64,000 nucleotides of DNA from Mesorhizobium sp. L-8-3 (GCF_016756615.1 NZ_AP023262.1:2598501-2662500); one strand, 5' to 3'; shown: positions 1 to 8,005, counted from the stretch's first letter. Notes: generated by a model from the letters alone, not told the origin. Program-made: numbers and translations.

Positions 1-315
1 GATCTCGTTAAAGACATCCGGCGGCAGCGCCGCCAGATAGATGGTCGACACGCCGAAGCTCGCGACCCATCCCGTGGACGCGTCGGCGGTCGACAGCAGT
101 TCGATCGTCTCGAGAAATTCGCCCGGCGAGAGCTCGTCGCCGCCGAGTTTCCTGGGAACGAAGGCGCGATAGATGCCGGCAGACTGGAGCTTCCGCACGA
201 TGTCCGGGGGGACATAGGTCAGTTTCTCGAATTCGTCCCGGCGCTCCCGGATCTCGTCGAGCAACGGAATGATCGTCGGATTCTTCAGATGCGGCGCCGT
301 CGATCCGTGAAGCAT
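1..315 (-). CDS. Acyl-CoA dehydrogenase-like flavoprotein, N-terminal part, cut by window edge
   Basis: Open reading frame of 105 codons running off the left edge. The ATG (313-315) has a strong AGGAGG seven bases upstream on the minus strand. The readable part contains PTIIPLLDEIRERRDEFEK, PPDIVRKLQSAGIYRAFVP and a TADASTGWVASFG stretch. This is the N-terminal helical domain pattern of acyl-CoA dehydrogenases and of the related flavin-dependent hydroxylases (HsaA/DszC type). The ADASTGW segment favours the hydroxylase-like branch, but the catalytic and FAD-binding parts lie outside the window, so the reaction cannot be assigned. It is divergent from the MarR-type gene at 649, a plausible regulator. 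Confidence 0.75.
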   Translation of the reverse strand, partial: MLHGSTAPHLKNPTIIPLLDEIRERRDEFEKLTYVPPDIVRKLQSAGIYRAFVPRKLGGDELSPGEFLETIELLSTADASTGWVASFGVSTIYLAALPPDVFNEI

Positions 316-560
316 GCTGTTTCCTCCTGGGCAGCAATCAGAACCGGTAGTCCTCAAATTGCGGTAATTTTCACGTAAAGTTGCAGTGACGTCAAGTCGC
401 GATTAGAGGAATTTTACTGTATTGGGAGGCTTCTAGTGTCATCTGCGAGTGGGGTGAAGATCGCCGTCGAAACGGCTGCGCCCGACCAAATCACCGGGGC
501 CGATCGGCTGCCGGTCCGACACGTTGACCGTCTTCCGGCTTCATGCCAGAGGTGCCGGCC

Positions 561-633
561 TACAGCATGCCGCGTGAAAAAGGATTCATGCGGCATGCTG
601 TAGATTCTTGATTTTGCGCATGTCTTTATCCCG
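561..633. repeat. Inverted repeat plus half of a dispersed palindromic element
   Basis: Perfect 13-nt arms (561-573 and 590-602, TACAGCATGCCGC and its complement) enclose a 16-nt loop. They are followed by a GCGCATGTCTTT segment (616-627) that matches the left half of elements near 33645, 45343, 59256 and 41460. The layout resembles the copy at 41406-41500, so this is a member of the same repeat family whose right half is missing. It fills most of the divergent intergenic region 316-648; the rest shows nothing recognisable. Confidence 0.7.
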
Positions 634-648
634 CGGGCGGATGTCTGG

Positions 649-1140
649 ATGCAGGACGAAAAGAAGAACACCCGGTCTTTTCCGCCGATGCGCGACTGGC
701 CCTACTATTGGATCAGCCGGGTCAATGCCCAGTATGCACTTGTCCTGGAACAGCAGCTCAAGCCGCAAGGCATCAACCTGTCGCGCTGGCGCGTCCTGTC
801 GTCACTCTACGAATATGGCAGCCTTGGCGTATCCGAAATCGCGGATTTTGCCATTCTCCGCCTGAACACCACCACCAAGGTCGTCCAGAAGATGGCGGCT
901 GAAGGACTGGTCAAGACGCAGGTCAGCGCGAGCGATGCGCGTATCACCCAGGTGAGCCTCACGGAAGAAGGCCGCCGCCAGGCGGTGTTCGCGAGAGCCG
1001 TTGCCCAGAAGATACTCGAGGCGTCATTCAGCGACGTATCGAAAGCCGATCGCGAGCGGCTCAACAAGACACTGGATCGCGTCGCTATGAGGCTGACGGC
1101 GATGTCGGACGGTGGCCCCGAACCGGACGATGCCGGATAA
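649..1140 (+). CDS. MarR-family transcriptional regulator
   Basis: 163 residues, the usual MarR length. An N-terminal helix with WPYYWISRVNAQYA leads into a winged helix: GVSEIADFAILRLNTTTKVVQKM is the recognition region and SDARITQVSLTEEGRR is the wing with the conserved D-R pair. MarR proteins bind short palindromes as dimers and are often released by aromatic or lipophilic ligands. The gene is divergent from the acyl-CoA-dehydrogenase-like gene, so control of that gene is a reasonable inference. No convincing Shine-Dalgarno precedes the ATG at 649, which lies 15 bases after a truncated palindromic element; an internal start at 688 is possible. Confidence 0.85.
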   Translation: MQDEKKNTRSFPPMRDWPYYWISRVNAQYALVLEQQLKPQGINLSRWRVLSSLYEYGSLGVSEIADFAILRLNTTTKVVQKMAAEGLVKTQVSASDARITQVSLTEEGRRQAVFARAVAQKILEASFSDVSKADRERLNKTLDRVAMRLTAMSDGGPEPDDAG

Positions 1141-1431
1141 GACGGGACATCGGGACGGCCCTGCCGTCCGAAGCCTTTTTCCGTTCCGGGAGCGCGCAAC
1201 GCTGTCGAAATCCCTCCGGGCGCTTTCGGCGGCTATTTCCGTCGCCGAAGCGGAACTGCCGGCAGCCGGCCCGCGAGGGCTCGGCGGATTCGCTCGTTCC
1301 CACATACCATGCTTCGGCTGCAACGCTCCGCCGCACCGGCGGGGGCATTTGATGCGGATCAAGGCGACCGCCGGCGGGATGGCCGAAAGCAAGGCGCGGA
1401 TTTCGAACCCGCTACGAACAGGAGAAGACGA

Positions 1432-1836
1432 ATGATACTGCCGAACGATGCGACCGTTGCCGTAGCCGACGGAGAGAGGCTGCGCCTGTTCCGCAACAAG
1501 GCGGCCGAGCCGCATGTCAGGCTGGTTGCCGTCGAGACGCCGGAGCTGGCGGCCGTCAATGCCGGATCCGGGCTGCGTCACAGGAGCAGCGCCGCCAATC
1601 CCGACGACACGCGCCAGAGCGAGGACGGCTTTGCCGCAGCCGCAACCGACCATCTCAACCAGCAGGTGCTGGCAGGAGCCGTCGGGCCGCTCTTCGTGAT
1701 CGCCGATCCGAGGACGCTCGGCGAAATGCGCCGGCACTATCATGCCGAGCTCAGGTCGCGGCTGGTCGGCGAGCTCGCCAAGGACCTCGCCGGTCATGGC
1801 GTCGAAGCGATCGAAGCCACGCTGACCAAGGCTTGA
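1432..1836 (+). CDS. Host-attachment-family protein (Host_attach domain)
   Basis: 134 residues. The start is chosen at 1432 because AGGAGAAG lies at the right distance. The layout fits the Host_attach family: an N-terminal strand with a VAVADGERLRLFRN motif, a DDTRQSEDGFAAAATDHLN segment, then the core LFVIADPRTLGEMRRHYH and a C-terminal helical segment ending IEATLTKA. Family members were first linked to host-cell attachment in Agrobacterium. Their fold resembles release-factor-like/ENTH-VHS domains, and the biochemical role is unsettled. It has no operon partner: MarR lies upstream with a 290-bp gap and the next gene is convergent. Confidence 0.7.
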   Translation: MILPNDATVAVADGERLRLFRNKAAEPHVRLVAVETPELAAVNAGSGLRHRSSAANPDDTRQSEDGFAAAATDHLNQQVLAGAVGPLFVIADPRTLGEMRRHYHAELRSRLVGELAKDLAGHGVEAIEATLTKA

Positions 1837-1948
1837 ACCGGCGCCCGTTCGGGTCCGATGGGGGAGGGCGACCTGAGCGGGACGCCGCGGCCGTATGGCC
1901 ACCCGTGGCCTTGGAGATGGTTACAGCGTCTGGCAGTGCCCGGTGCGG

Positions 1949-2344
1949 CTATCGGTAACGGCCGTGCCGCTGCAACACCTCGATCTGATAGCCGTCGGGG
2001 TCGGCGACGAAGAAGAAGCGGGCAAGCAGAACGCCGTCCCGGTCAAGTTCGACCACCTTGCGCGGGGCCAGGCCGGCCTCGGTGAAACGGGCGTGTTCGG
2101 CGTCGAGATCGTCGGTACAGAAGGCGATGTGCCCGTCGCCGTCGCCTAGCGAATAGGGCTCGGTGCGCCCCTTGTTGATGGTGAGTTCAATCTCGAAGTC
2201 GGCCTCGGCGTTGCTGAGATAGACGAGGGTGAAACTGTCGAACTCAAAACGTGCCGCGACCGACAGCCCGAAGGCGCGTTCGTAGAAATCGAGTGACCGC
2301 TTTTCGTCGAGCACCCGGATCATGCTGTGTATTGCCTTGGCCAT
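1949..2344 (-). CDS. VOC/glyoxalase I-like protein
   Basis: 131 residues starting at the ATG 2342-2344, with GAAGAGGA upstream. It has the paired beta-alpha-beta-beta-beta modules of the vicinal oxygen chelate fold: IHSMIRVLDEKRSLDFYERAF in the first half and DGHIAFCTDDLDAEHARFTEAG with FFFVADPDGYQIEVLQR in the second. Metal ligands typical of lactoylglutathione lyase are present (H near the N terminus, E in FEIELT, H in GHIAF, E in IEVLQ). It is close to GloA in size and motifs, so methylglyoxal detoxification with glutathione is likely, although VOC proteins are functionally diverse. The gene is convergent with the host-attachment gene and 82 bp downstream of the sigma-54 activator, possibly on the same transcript. 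Confidence 0.8.
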   Translation of the reverse strand: MAKAIHSMIRVLDEKRSLDFYERAFGLSVAARFEFDSFTLVYLSNAEADFEIELTINKGRTEPYSLGDGDGHIAFCTDDLDAEHARFTEAGLAPRKVVELDRDGVLLARFFFVADPDGYQIEVLQRHGRYR

Positions 2345-2426
2345 GTTTTCCTCTTCGGGCGTTTCGGGCAGAGCCCGGATCATGCCCGGGCCGGGGTCGG
2401 CTGGGTGGTATCCCGCTACCGGCCGC

Positions 2427-4283
2427 TCATCGGACGTGCTTGTAGACGGTGGTACGGGAGAGGCCAAGCAGCCGGGCGGTCTTCGAGACGTTCGCGCCCG
2501 AGGCGCGAAACGTGCTTCTGATCTCGCGACACCGGTGTCGGCTCATGGGATGGTCGCGGCAATCGTCGCAACTGTCGTGGGGCACCTCCTCGCAGTCCGC
2601 AAATGACGCCTCGTCGACAAATTCGAGGTGTCGCCGCACCAGCGCGCGCTGCAGGACCGAATGAAGCTCGCGGATGTTGCCCGGCCAGTTGCGCTGCGAC
2701 AGCCGCGCGATCGCGGCATCGGTGATCGCCTTGCCCGGCGCGATCTTCTGCATGAGATGCTGGACGATCATGGCGAAGTCCGATCTGGAGCGCAGCGGCG
2801 GCAGGCGAACTGTGTAAGCGTTGAGCCGGTAGAGCAGATCGGCACGGAATTCTCGCGCCGCAACCATCTCCTCGAGGTTCCGGTTGGTTGCAGAGACAAT
2901 CTGCACATCGACCTTGTGCGTCTTCTGTCCGCCGACCGCGCGCACCTCCATGCTGTCCAGGAAACGCAGGAGAGCCGTTTGCGCGGCCGGTGGAATGTCG
3001 GCGACCTCGTCGAGAAACAGCGTGCCACGATCGGCAGCGCGGGCGAGCCCTGGCGCACCCTCGGCGCGCGCATTGGTGTAGGCGCCGCGCTCATGGCCGA
3101 ATATCTCGGCGATGAAAAGCGCTTCGGGCACCGCGCCGCAATTGAGCGCCACGAATTCGCCCTTGCGGCCGCTGAGCCCGTGGACATGGCGAGCCATCAA
3201 TTCCTTGCCGGTGCCGGTCTCGCCCGTGATGTGAACCGGCATGCGCAGGGCCGTGGCTTCGGCGAGATCGGCCATCTGCCGCTTGAGGAGGGGATCGTCG
3301 CAAACGAAGTCCGGTGCGTCGGGCGATCCAATCAGTGCCGGCTGCGCGCCCGCCGGATGCCGTGTTTCGGCGATGCTGCGTCGGCCGATCTGGCGACAGA
3401 CCATGAACACCCCGCTGCCGGCGCGATCGCGTATGCGGATGACGCCGCCATTGAGAAGCCCGTCCATCGTCGAGCCGAAGCCGGCGTCGAAGAGCGCGTC
3501 GAAATGGACCCCGAGCGCAGTCGGCAGCCCGGCCAGCAGATTGGCCCCCTGGCGGTTGAGCGACAGGACCTCGCCGTCCCGGGAGACGGCAACGAGACCG
3601 GCTGACAGCGTGTCGAGAAATTCCATACGCGGATGGAAGGCGAAGATGAAATTCCGGGAGCGCTCCTGGAAGATCAGGCCGTTCTCGATCTGCGCGGCTG
3701 CCATCCTGACCAGCGCATGGGTGTGCTGCTGACGGGCCTCCTCGGAGCAGGAAGCGTCGAGCAGTCCCAGTGTCCGGCCGGCGGCATCGAGGATCGGTGC
3801 GGCCATGCAGCTCAGGTGACCGTGGCAGGAGAAATAGTGTTCCCGACCGTAGATGGCGGTTGGCTCGCGCCGCAAGGCGGCGAGGCCGAGTGCGTTGGTG
3901 CCGCGTTCGCTCTCGTTCCAGACGCTGCCGGGAATGATGGAGCGGCCTGCCGCACTTTCCGCGAAACGCTGGTCGCTGATCGTGTCGAGCACCACGCCGT
4001 CGGCATCACCGAGTGCGATCATGAAGTTCGAACCCGCGATCTGCGTGTGCAAGAGCTGCATTTCGGCGAGCGCCAGACGGCGGAGCGCGGCATTGGCTTG
4101 CCGCCGGCGGTTGACGTCGGCGAACGCGATCACGCTGCCCTGCGGCGTGGCGCGTGGATCAAGGCCGAGGTCGCGGCAGCGCTGCCAGCTTTCGGCGACG
4201 GCCGGCGACAGTGCGCCGGCTGGAACGCGGTCGCCGCGTTCCAGCGCTGCTCGGGCTCGATCAATTCCGGACGGGTGCTGCAT
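2427..4283 (-). CDS. AcoR/MimR-type sigma-54-dependent activator with variant GAYTNA loop
   Basis: 618 residues. The ATG at 4281-4283 is preferred over one 12 bases upstream because GGGAGG precedes it. Order of parts: an N-terminal segment with SWQRCRDLGLDP; a GAF-like sensor (NFMIALGDADGVVLDT, WNESERGTNALG); an AAA+ domain with Walker A GETGTGKE and Walker B TLFLDEVAD; and a C-terminal Fis-type helix-turn-helix (GANVSKTARLLGLSRTTVYKH). The sigma-54 contact loop at residues 400-405 reads GAYTNA, not GAFTGA. It is divergent from the alcohol dehydrogenase gene, whose promoter is a sigma-54 site, so it probably regulates that gene and perhaps the monooxygenase. The AcoR-like architecture suits sensing of small ketones or alcohols; the ligand is not known. 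Confidence 0.88.
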   Translation of the reverse strand: MQHPSGIDRARAALERGDRVPAGALSPAVAESWQRCRDLGLDPRATPQGSVIAFADVNRRRQANAALRRLALAEMQLLHTQIAGSNFMIALGDADGVVLDTISDQRFAESAAGRSIIPGSVWNESERGTNALGLAALRREPTAIYGREHYFSCHGHLSCMAAPILDAAGRTLGLLDASCSEEARQQHTHALVRMAAAQIENGLIFQERSRNFIFAFHPRMEFLDTLSAGLVAVSRDGEVLSLNRQGANLLAGLPTALGVHFDALFDAGFGSTMDGLLNGGVIRIRDRAGSGVFMVCRQIGRRSIAETRHPAGAQPALIGSPDAPDFVCDDPLLKRQMADLAEATALRMPVHITGETGTGKELMARHVHGLSGRKGEFVALNCGAVPEALFIAEIFGHERGAYTNARAEGAPGLARAADRGTLFLDEVADIPPAAQTALLRFLDSMEVRAVGGQKTHKVDVQIVSATNRNLEEMVAAREFRADLLYRLNAYTVRLPPLRSRSDFAMIVQHLMQKIAPGKAITDAAIARLSQRNWPGNIRELHSVLQRALVRRHLEFVDEASFADCEEVPHDSCDDCRDHPMSRHRCREIRSTFRASGANVSKTARLLGLSRTTVYKHVR

Positions 4284-4349
4284 GGTTCCTCCCAAGCGCG
4301 TTTGCGGGCCGAAAAACCCGGCCAGGACAATGGATCCGCGATAGCCACA

Positions 4350-4380
4350 AACTGAACAGTTCTTTCGCGCGACCGTTCAG
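4350..4380. promoter_or_regulatory. Candidate upstream activator sites for the alcohol dehydrogenase promoter
   Basis: AACTG-AA-CAGTT (4350-4361) is a short palindrome. Overlapping it, CTGAAC (4352-4357) is repeated inverted as GTTCAG (4375-4380). The spacing of 65-95 bp upstream of the -24 element is usual for enhancer-binding protein sites. Binding by the divergent activator is inferred only. Confidence 0.35.
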
Positions 4381-4410
4381 CCGCCGAACAGGCGCCTGTC
4401 GGTCCGTATC

Positions 4411-4423
4411 AATCAAATGTTTG
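4411..4423 (+). promoter_or_regulatory. IHF-binding-site match
   Basis: AATCAAATGTTTG fits the IHF consensus WATCAANNNNTTR at every fixed position. It sits between the candidate activator palindromes and the sigma-54 promoter (-24 element at 4445), where IHF-induced bending normally brings the activator to the polymerase. The same bases form a palindrome AATCAAA-TG-TTTGATT (4411-4426). Confidence 0.5.
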
Positions 4424-4444
4424 ATTCTATTAATTTTCTTTGGT

Positions 4445-4459
4445 TGGCACGTGGCTTGC
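4445..4459 (+). promoter_or_regulatory. Sigma-54 (-24/-12) promoter of the alcohol dehydrogenase gene
   Basis: TGGCAC (4445-4450), five bases, then TTGC (4456-4459) is a full match to the sigma-54 core consensus TGGCAC-N5-TTGC. Transcription would start near 4471, about 42 bases before the ATG at 4513. A sigma-54 activator gene lies immediately divergent. Confidence 0.85.
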
Positions 4460-4512
4460 GAAACAATGGGATGAAGGCCGGATCGAGGCCCCCGGCCGCA
4501 AGGGAGAGAGCA

Positions 4513-5565
4513 ATGAAAGCGCAGGTTCTGACCAGCTACGACGACAGCCTGAAGGCCGACCAATGGGTGTCGCTCCAGGATGTGCCCGACCCGAAGATCA
4601 CCAAGTCGACCGACGTCATTGTGCGCATCGGCGGCGCCGGCGTGTGTCGCACGGACCTGCATATCATCGAGGGCGTCTGGCGCCCGCATATGGACCCGAA
4701 CGGCAACGGATTGCTGCCGCTGATCATGGGGCATGAAAATGCCGGCTGGGTCGAAGCCGTGGGCAAGGAGGTCGAAGGCATCAAGGTCGGCGATCCGGTC
4801 ATAGTCCATCCCAAGATCTCGGGCGGCACGTGCTTGGCCTGCCGCCGCGGCTTCGACATGCATGGCCCAGGCACGTTCCCCGGGCTCGACTGCAACGGTG
4901 GATATGCCGAGTATCTGTGCACCTCCGAACGCAACATCGTACCGCTGCCCAGGACGCTGGCGCCCAAGGAAGTCGCGCCCTATGCCGATGCCGGCCTGAC
5001 AGCCTATCGCGCAGTCAAGAAGGCGACGCGCCACCTCTTGCCGGGCGAGAGCTGCGTCGTCATCGGCGCCGGCGGCCTCGGCCACATCGCCGTCCAGTGT
5101 CTCAAGGCGATGTGCGCGGCCGACGTCATCGTCGTCGACAAGTCCGAAGCTTCGCTGGCGCTCGCAGCCAAGATCGGGGCGGACAGTCGGGTCATGGCCG
5201 ACGGCAACGAGGTCGAGGCGGTACTGTCGCTGACCGACGGCCAGGGCGCGGAAGCGGTGATAGACTTCGTCGGCGAGCGTGGCACCACCGCCAAGGGCCT
5301 CGCCATGACGCGGCCGATGGGCAGCTACTATGTCGTCGGCTATGGCGAGGACATCCGCGTGCCGACCGTGGACATGGTGATCACCGAGAAGAACATCATC
5401 GGCAACCTGGTCGGCACATGGGCCGAACTGGTCGAACTGATGGCGCTCGCCGATCGCGGCCTGGTCGACCTGACGACGGTCGAATACCGGCTCGCCGACG
5501 CCAACCGGGCGCTGCACGATCTCAACAACGGAAGGATCCACGGCCGCGCCGTGCTTGTTCCCTAG
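4513..5565 (+). CDS. Zinc-dependent NAD alcohol dehydrogenase
   Basis: 350 residues, normal for the medium-chain dehydrogenase family. The start at 4513 follows AGGGAGAG. Catalytic zinc ligands are visible: C45 in GVCRTDLH, H74-E75 in MGHENAG, and D159 in PYADAGLTAY, the Asp variant of the third ligand. The coenzyme fold has GAGGLGHIAVQ at 185-195, and D209 at the end of the second strand indicates NAD rather than NADP. The structural-zinc loop keeps only two of the usual four cysteines (C107, C110). With the monooxygenase 3.5 kb away under a similar promoter, it most likely oxidises the alcohol formed by the oxygenase (for example a propanol). The substrate is inferred. Confidence 0.88.
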   Translation: MKAQVLTSYDDSLKADQWVSLQDVPDPKITKSTDVIVRIGGAGVCRTDLHIIEGVWRPHMDPNGNGLLPLIMGHENAGWVEAVGKEVEGIKVGDPVIVHPKISGGTCLACRRGFDMHGPGTFPGLDCNGGYAEYLCTSERNIVPLPRTLAPKEVAPYADAGLTAYRAVKKATRHLLPGESCVVIGAGGLGHIAVQCLKAMCAADVIVVDKSEASLALAAKIGADSRVMADGNEVEAVLSLTDGQGAEAVIDFVGERGTTAKGLAMTRPMGSYYVVGYGEDIRVPTVDMVITEKNIIGNLVGTWAELVELMALADRGLVDLTTVEYRLADANRALHDLNNGRIHGRAVLVP

Positions 5566-5573
5566 GCGCGCGC

Positions 5574-5600
5574 CCCAGCGAGGCCGACAGCCTCGCTGGG
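5574..5600 (+). terminator. Hairpin just after the alcohol dehydrogenase gene
   Basis: CCCAGCGAGGC (5574-5584), a 5-nt loop, then its exact complement (5590-5600), starting 9 bases after the stop codon. No T-run follows, so it may be an RNA-stabilising or Rho-assisted end rather than a classic intrinsic terminator. Confidence 0.5.
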
Positions 5601-5727
5601 TGTCGAGCCGTCTCGCTGGCGGCGGCTCCGGCGGCGGGTCGACGTTGCAACAGCGTCTGGCGACGGGTGCCGCGGGGGCGTTTGGAGACGAGAACCCGGG
5701 AGGATGACGCAGATGGGAGGGACGGAT

Positions 5728-6009
5728 ATGTGCCGCGTCTTGGCGACACAGGACCCGCGGCGGTTCCAGCCGGTGAGTCGCTCGCTTCGGATCGCCGGTC
5801 ATTCCACCAGCATCCGGCTGGAATCCGCATTCTGGAGCGTGCTCGACGAGATCGCCCGCGGCGAAGGCCTGTCGACCTCCAAGTTCATCTCGGCATTGCA
5901 TGACGAGGCGATCGAATTGCATAACGGCGTGTCGAACCTCGCTTCCATGTTGCGGACGGTCTGCCTGCTCCATCAGTCGGAGCGGGCCGGGCGGCAGGCT
6001 CCGGCTTGA
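5728..6009 (+). CDS. Ribbon-helix-helix domain protein
   Basis: 93 residues. The ATG at 5728 is chosen over 5704 and 5713 because GGAGG ends 7 bases before it. It contains SLRIAGHSTSIRLESAFWSV followed by LDEIARGEGLSTSKFISALHDEA, the strand-helix-helix pattern of the RHH domain (PF13467 type) common in alphaproteobacteria. Such proteins are small dimeric DNA binders, and no target is known here. The reading frame follows the alcohol dehydrogenase by 160 bp and is convergent with the 57-aa gene (25-bp gap). It may be a local regulator of the adjacent cassette; this is inference. Confidence 0.75.
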   Translation: MCRVLATQDPRRFQPVSRSLRIAGHSTSIRLESAFWSVLDEIARGEGLSTSKFISALHDEAIELHNGVSNLASMLRTVCLLHQSERAGRQAPA

Positions 6010-6034
6010 GCCCGCCGCAATATCGCTGCATCGG

Positions 6035-6208
6035 CTAGTTCGACCTGGCCTCGCCAATCCGGTTTTCGGCGATCCAGCGCGCGGCCAATACCAGCGCACC
6101 CATGCTGAAATCCTTGCCATGCTTGGCCACCATCTGCTCGGACAGCTTTGCGAGTTGCTGGAAGAACTCGTCCTTGCTCTGTTCTTCGGCGGTGAGTTGC
6201 GTCTGCAT
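6035..6208 (-). CDS. Uncharacterised 57-residue protein
   Basis: Short gene with a strong AGGAGG six bases before the ATG (6206-6208). The product begins MQTQLTAEEQSKDEF and continues with amphipathic helices, FFQQLAKLSEQMVAKHG and SMGALVLAARWIAENRIG. There is no signal peptide or cysteine, and it is probably a cytosolic all-helical protein. It is the last gene of a minus-strand run, 20 bp after the WD40-like gene, and is probably co-transcribed with it. The family is not recognised. The strong ribosome-binding site and normal codon use support a real gene. Confidence 0.7.
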   Translation of the reverse strand: MQTQLTAEEQSKDEFFQQLAKLSEQMVAKHGKDFSMGALVLAARWIAENRIGEARSN

Positions 6209-6228
6209 TGTCTCCTCCTGACTGCGGG

Positions 6229-7353
6229 CTACTTGAATATTTGCGGCGGGAAGGTGACGATCGCGGCAGTGCCGCCCGCGTCTCCGACTGCGAGGTGTCT
6301 GCCGTCCGGTGACCAGGCAAGCGCGGTGATCGCTCTGCCCGATGCCCTGACCGGCATCTCGTCGCGCCGGCCGATCTGGGCGATCACGACCTGGCCATTG
6401 GCGTAGCCGGCCGCCACCATCTCCCGTTTCGGATGCGCCGCTACCGCCTCCACCAGCACCAAGCCGGGGCGCCCGGTGACAAGCGCGCCATGGTCGTCGA
6501 CACCTGGCGACGGCTTCATGGACCAGGCCGCGATGCGGAACGCGCCGGATGCGACGACCGCATTCGCGGGACCACTCCAGGCCAGCATGCGCACCGGGGC
6601 GGGGAAGTCACCGAACGTTTCGACCCGTCCGCTCTCCAGATCGACCAGACCGAACCCGCCGCCCTCCAGGCTGCAGGCAAGCGTCTTGCCCTGCGCATCC
6701 CAGCGCAAGGTGCGGGGGCGCGAGGGCAGGCCGATTTCCCGCGGCGCCGCAGCCGACCCTTCCAATCGCCAGACCGACAGACCATCGGCATAGGAGGCGG
6801 CAATCCGGCTCCCGTCCGGAGATATGGCGAGCGCCTCGATCCGAGAGCCCGGGCCGCGCCCGTAGCGGGCGATCGCTCCTCGTCCGCGTGACAGATAGAG
6901 CTGGTCGCCATCCGTCGCGGCGATGATGCCGGTTCGCGGCGAATGCTCGACCGCGACAACCGGACCTTCCGTCCTGAACAGCGTGCATTCCACCTCCCCG
7001 GAGCGGCTGAGGCTGAGCACGTCGCCGGTTCCGCCGCCGCAGACGAATCCCGACTCGCGATGGGTCGCCAGCGGGGCGCCGCGATCGCGGCGAATTGCGG
7101 CGGAGATGATCGGAGCCGGCGACTCTTTTCGCGGCCTGATCGTCGTCTGGCCGAGGTCGGCGCTGACCCTGATACGTGCTTCCGGCGGCTCGGCATCGAC
7201 GGTCGGCGCGATGGCGACGCTGCCGTCGGCCTCCGCGAACCCCACGGCCGAGCCGTCGATGCTGAAACATATTCCGGCGATGGCTGAAGGACGCTGCCAA
7301 CTGCGCGCCAGAAGATCGAAAAGCGTAAGGTTGCGGATCGATTGCTGATTCAT
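6229..7353 (-). CDS. WD40-like beta-propeller protein
   Basis: 374 residues starting at 7353 with GGGAGGAAG upstream. Several segments have the WD40 blade pattern: FSIDGSAVGFAEADGSVAIA near the N terminus, EALAISPDGSRIAASYADG in the middle, and ITALAWSPDGRHLAVGDAGG at the C terminus. About six or seven blades would fit the length. It has no signal peptide, so a cytosolic scaffold or interaction protein is likely. Its ATG overlaps the stop of the upstream coiled-coil gene (ATGA), so the two are translationally coupled. Partner and function are unknown; the position inside the monooxygenase locus suggests a role in that system. Confidence 0.75.
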   Translation of the reverse strand: MNQQSIRNLTLFDLLARSWQRPSAIAGICFSIDGSAVGFAEADGSVAIAPTVDAEPPEARIRVSADLGQTTIRPRKESPAPIISAAIRRDRGAPLATHRESGFVCGGGTGDVLSLSRSGEVECTLFRTEGPVVAVEHSPRTGIIAATDGDQLYLSRGRGAIARYGRGPGSRIEALAISPDGSRIAASYADGLSVWRLEGSAAAPREIGLPSRPRTLRWDAQGKTLACSLEGGGFGLVDLESGRVETFGDFPAPVRMLAWSGPANAVVASGAFRIAAWSMKPSPGVDDHGALVTGRPGLVLVEAVAAHPKREMVAAGYANGQVVIAQIGRRDEMPVRASGRAITALAWSPDGRHLAVGDAGGTAAIVTFPPQIFK

Positions 7354-7673
7354 GTGTTCTTCCTCCCGTCCGGCGCCATTGCAAGCAGGCGGTCGATCTC
7401 GGTGACTTCCTGTTCGACTTCGGCGATCCGGTCGTTGCATTCGCCCAGCCGGACCTGGATTGCCGCGGCGTGCTCTTCAGCCTCATGCAAGTCTTGCACC
7501 AGTTCCGTGCGGGCGCCCGTTTTGGCGGCTTCGAGTTCGAGCCGGAGCATCTCCATCTCGGCTCCGGCGAGCATCTGGACGAGTCTCAACGCTTGTGCGT
7601 TGAATGCCGAGACTTCGCCGACCAGGGTCAGGCGGCGTTCGAGAAGATCGACCGAGGAGGCTTGATCGCTCAT
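7350..7673 (-). CDS. Small coiled-coil protein
   Basis: 107 residues, rich in Glu, Ala and Leu with heptad spacing from about residue 5 to 98 (for example MLAGAEMEMLRLELEAAK and ECNDRIAEVEQEVTEIDRLL). It is probably one long helical hairpin. It has no cysteine or signal peptide. The start has AGGGG upstream, and the stop overlaps the start of the WD40-like gene by four bases (ATGA), implying stoichiometric production of the two proteins. No family recognised. Confidence 0.7.
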   Translation of the reverse strand: MSDQASSVDLLERRLTLVGEVSAFNAQALRLVQMLAGAEMEMLRLELEAAKTGARTELVQDLHEAEEHAAAIQVRLGECNDRIAEVEQEVTEIDRLLAMAPDGRKNT

Positions 7674-7747
7674 CGCGAACCCCTATCGTCAGGGCACGTC
7701 TGCAGAGGCAGGCTGTGCTTTGCAGCCAAAGGTGAGGCGACGCCGGG

Positions 7748-8005
7748 ATGTTCGATATGATCGGCAAGCAGTTCTTCAGCGCGCTCGGCGAAGCGATCGA
7801 ACGCCGGTTGGGGCGCGACCATCCATGCTTCGCTGCGGTCGATCGCGTGGCGAACGATGCGGGCGCGACGGCTGAAGCGCAGGCCGCACTTGCCGCGCTC
7901 GATCCGGATATGGCGGAAAGGCTGATGGCGGATGCGCACAGGGCGCTGCGCGAAAGCCCGGCGTCGATCCTTGGCGCATGGCGGGGCGCTGGCTTGCGAC
8001 ACTGA
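7748..8005 (+). CDS. Uncharacterised 85-residue alpha-helical protein
   Basis: Begins MFDMIGKQFFSALGEAIERR and continues with an Ala-rich helical stretch, AQAALAALDPDMAERLMADA. The amino-acid composition is protein-like, whereas the opposite strand over the same bases gives an Arg/Pro-rich shadow. The ribosome-binding site (AGGTGAGG, spacing about 10) is acceptable but not strong. It is oppositely oriented to its neighbours and lies between two minus-strand genes, ending 8 bp from the stop of the 158-aa gene. Family unknown; moderate confidence that it is expressed. Confidence 0.5.
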   Translation: MFDMIGKQFFSALGEAIERRLGRDHPCFAAVDRVANDAGATAEAQAALAALDPDMAERLMADAHRALRESPASILGAWRGAGLRH

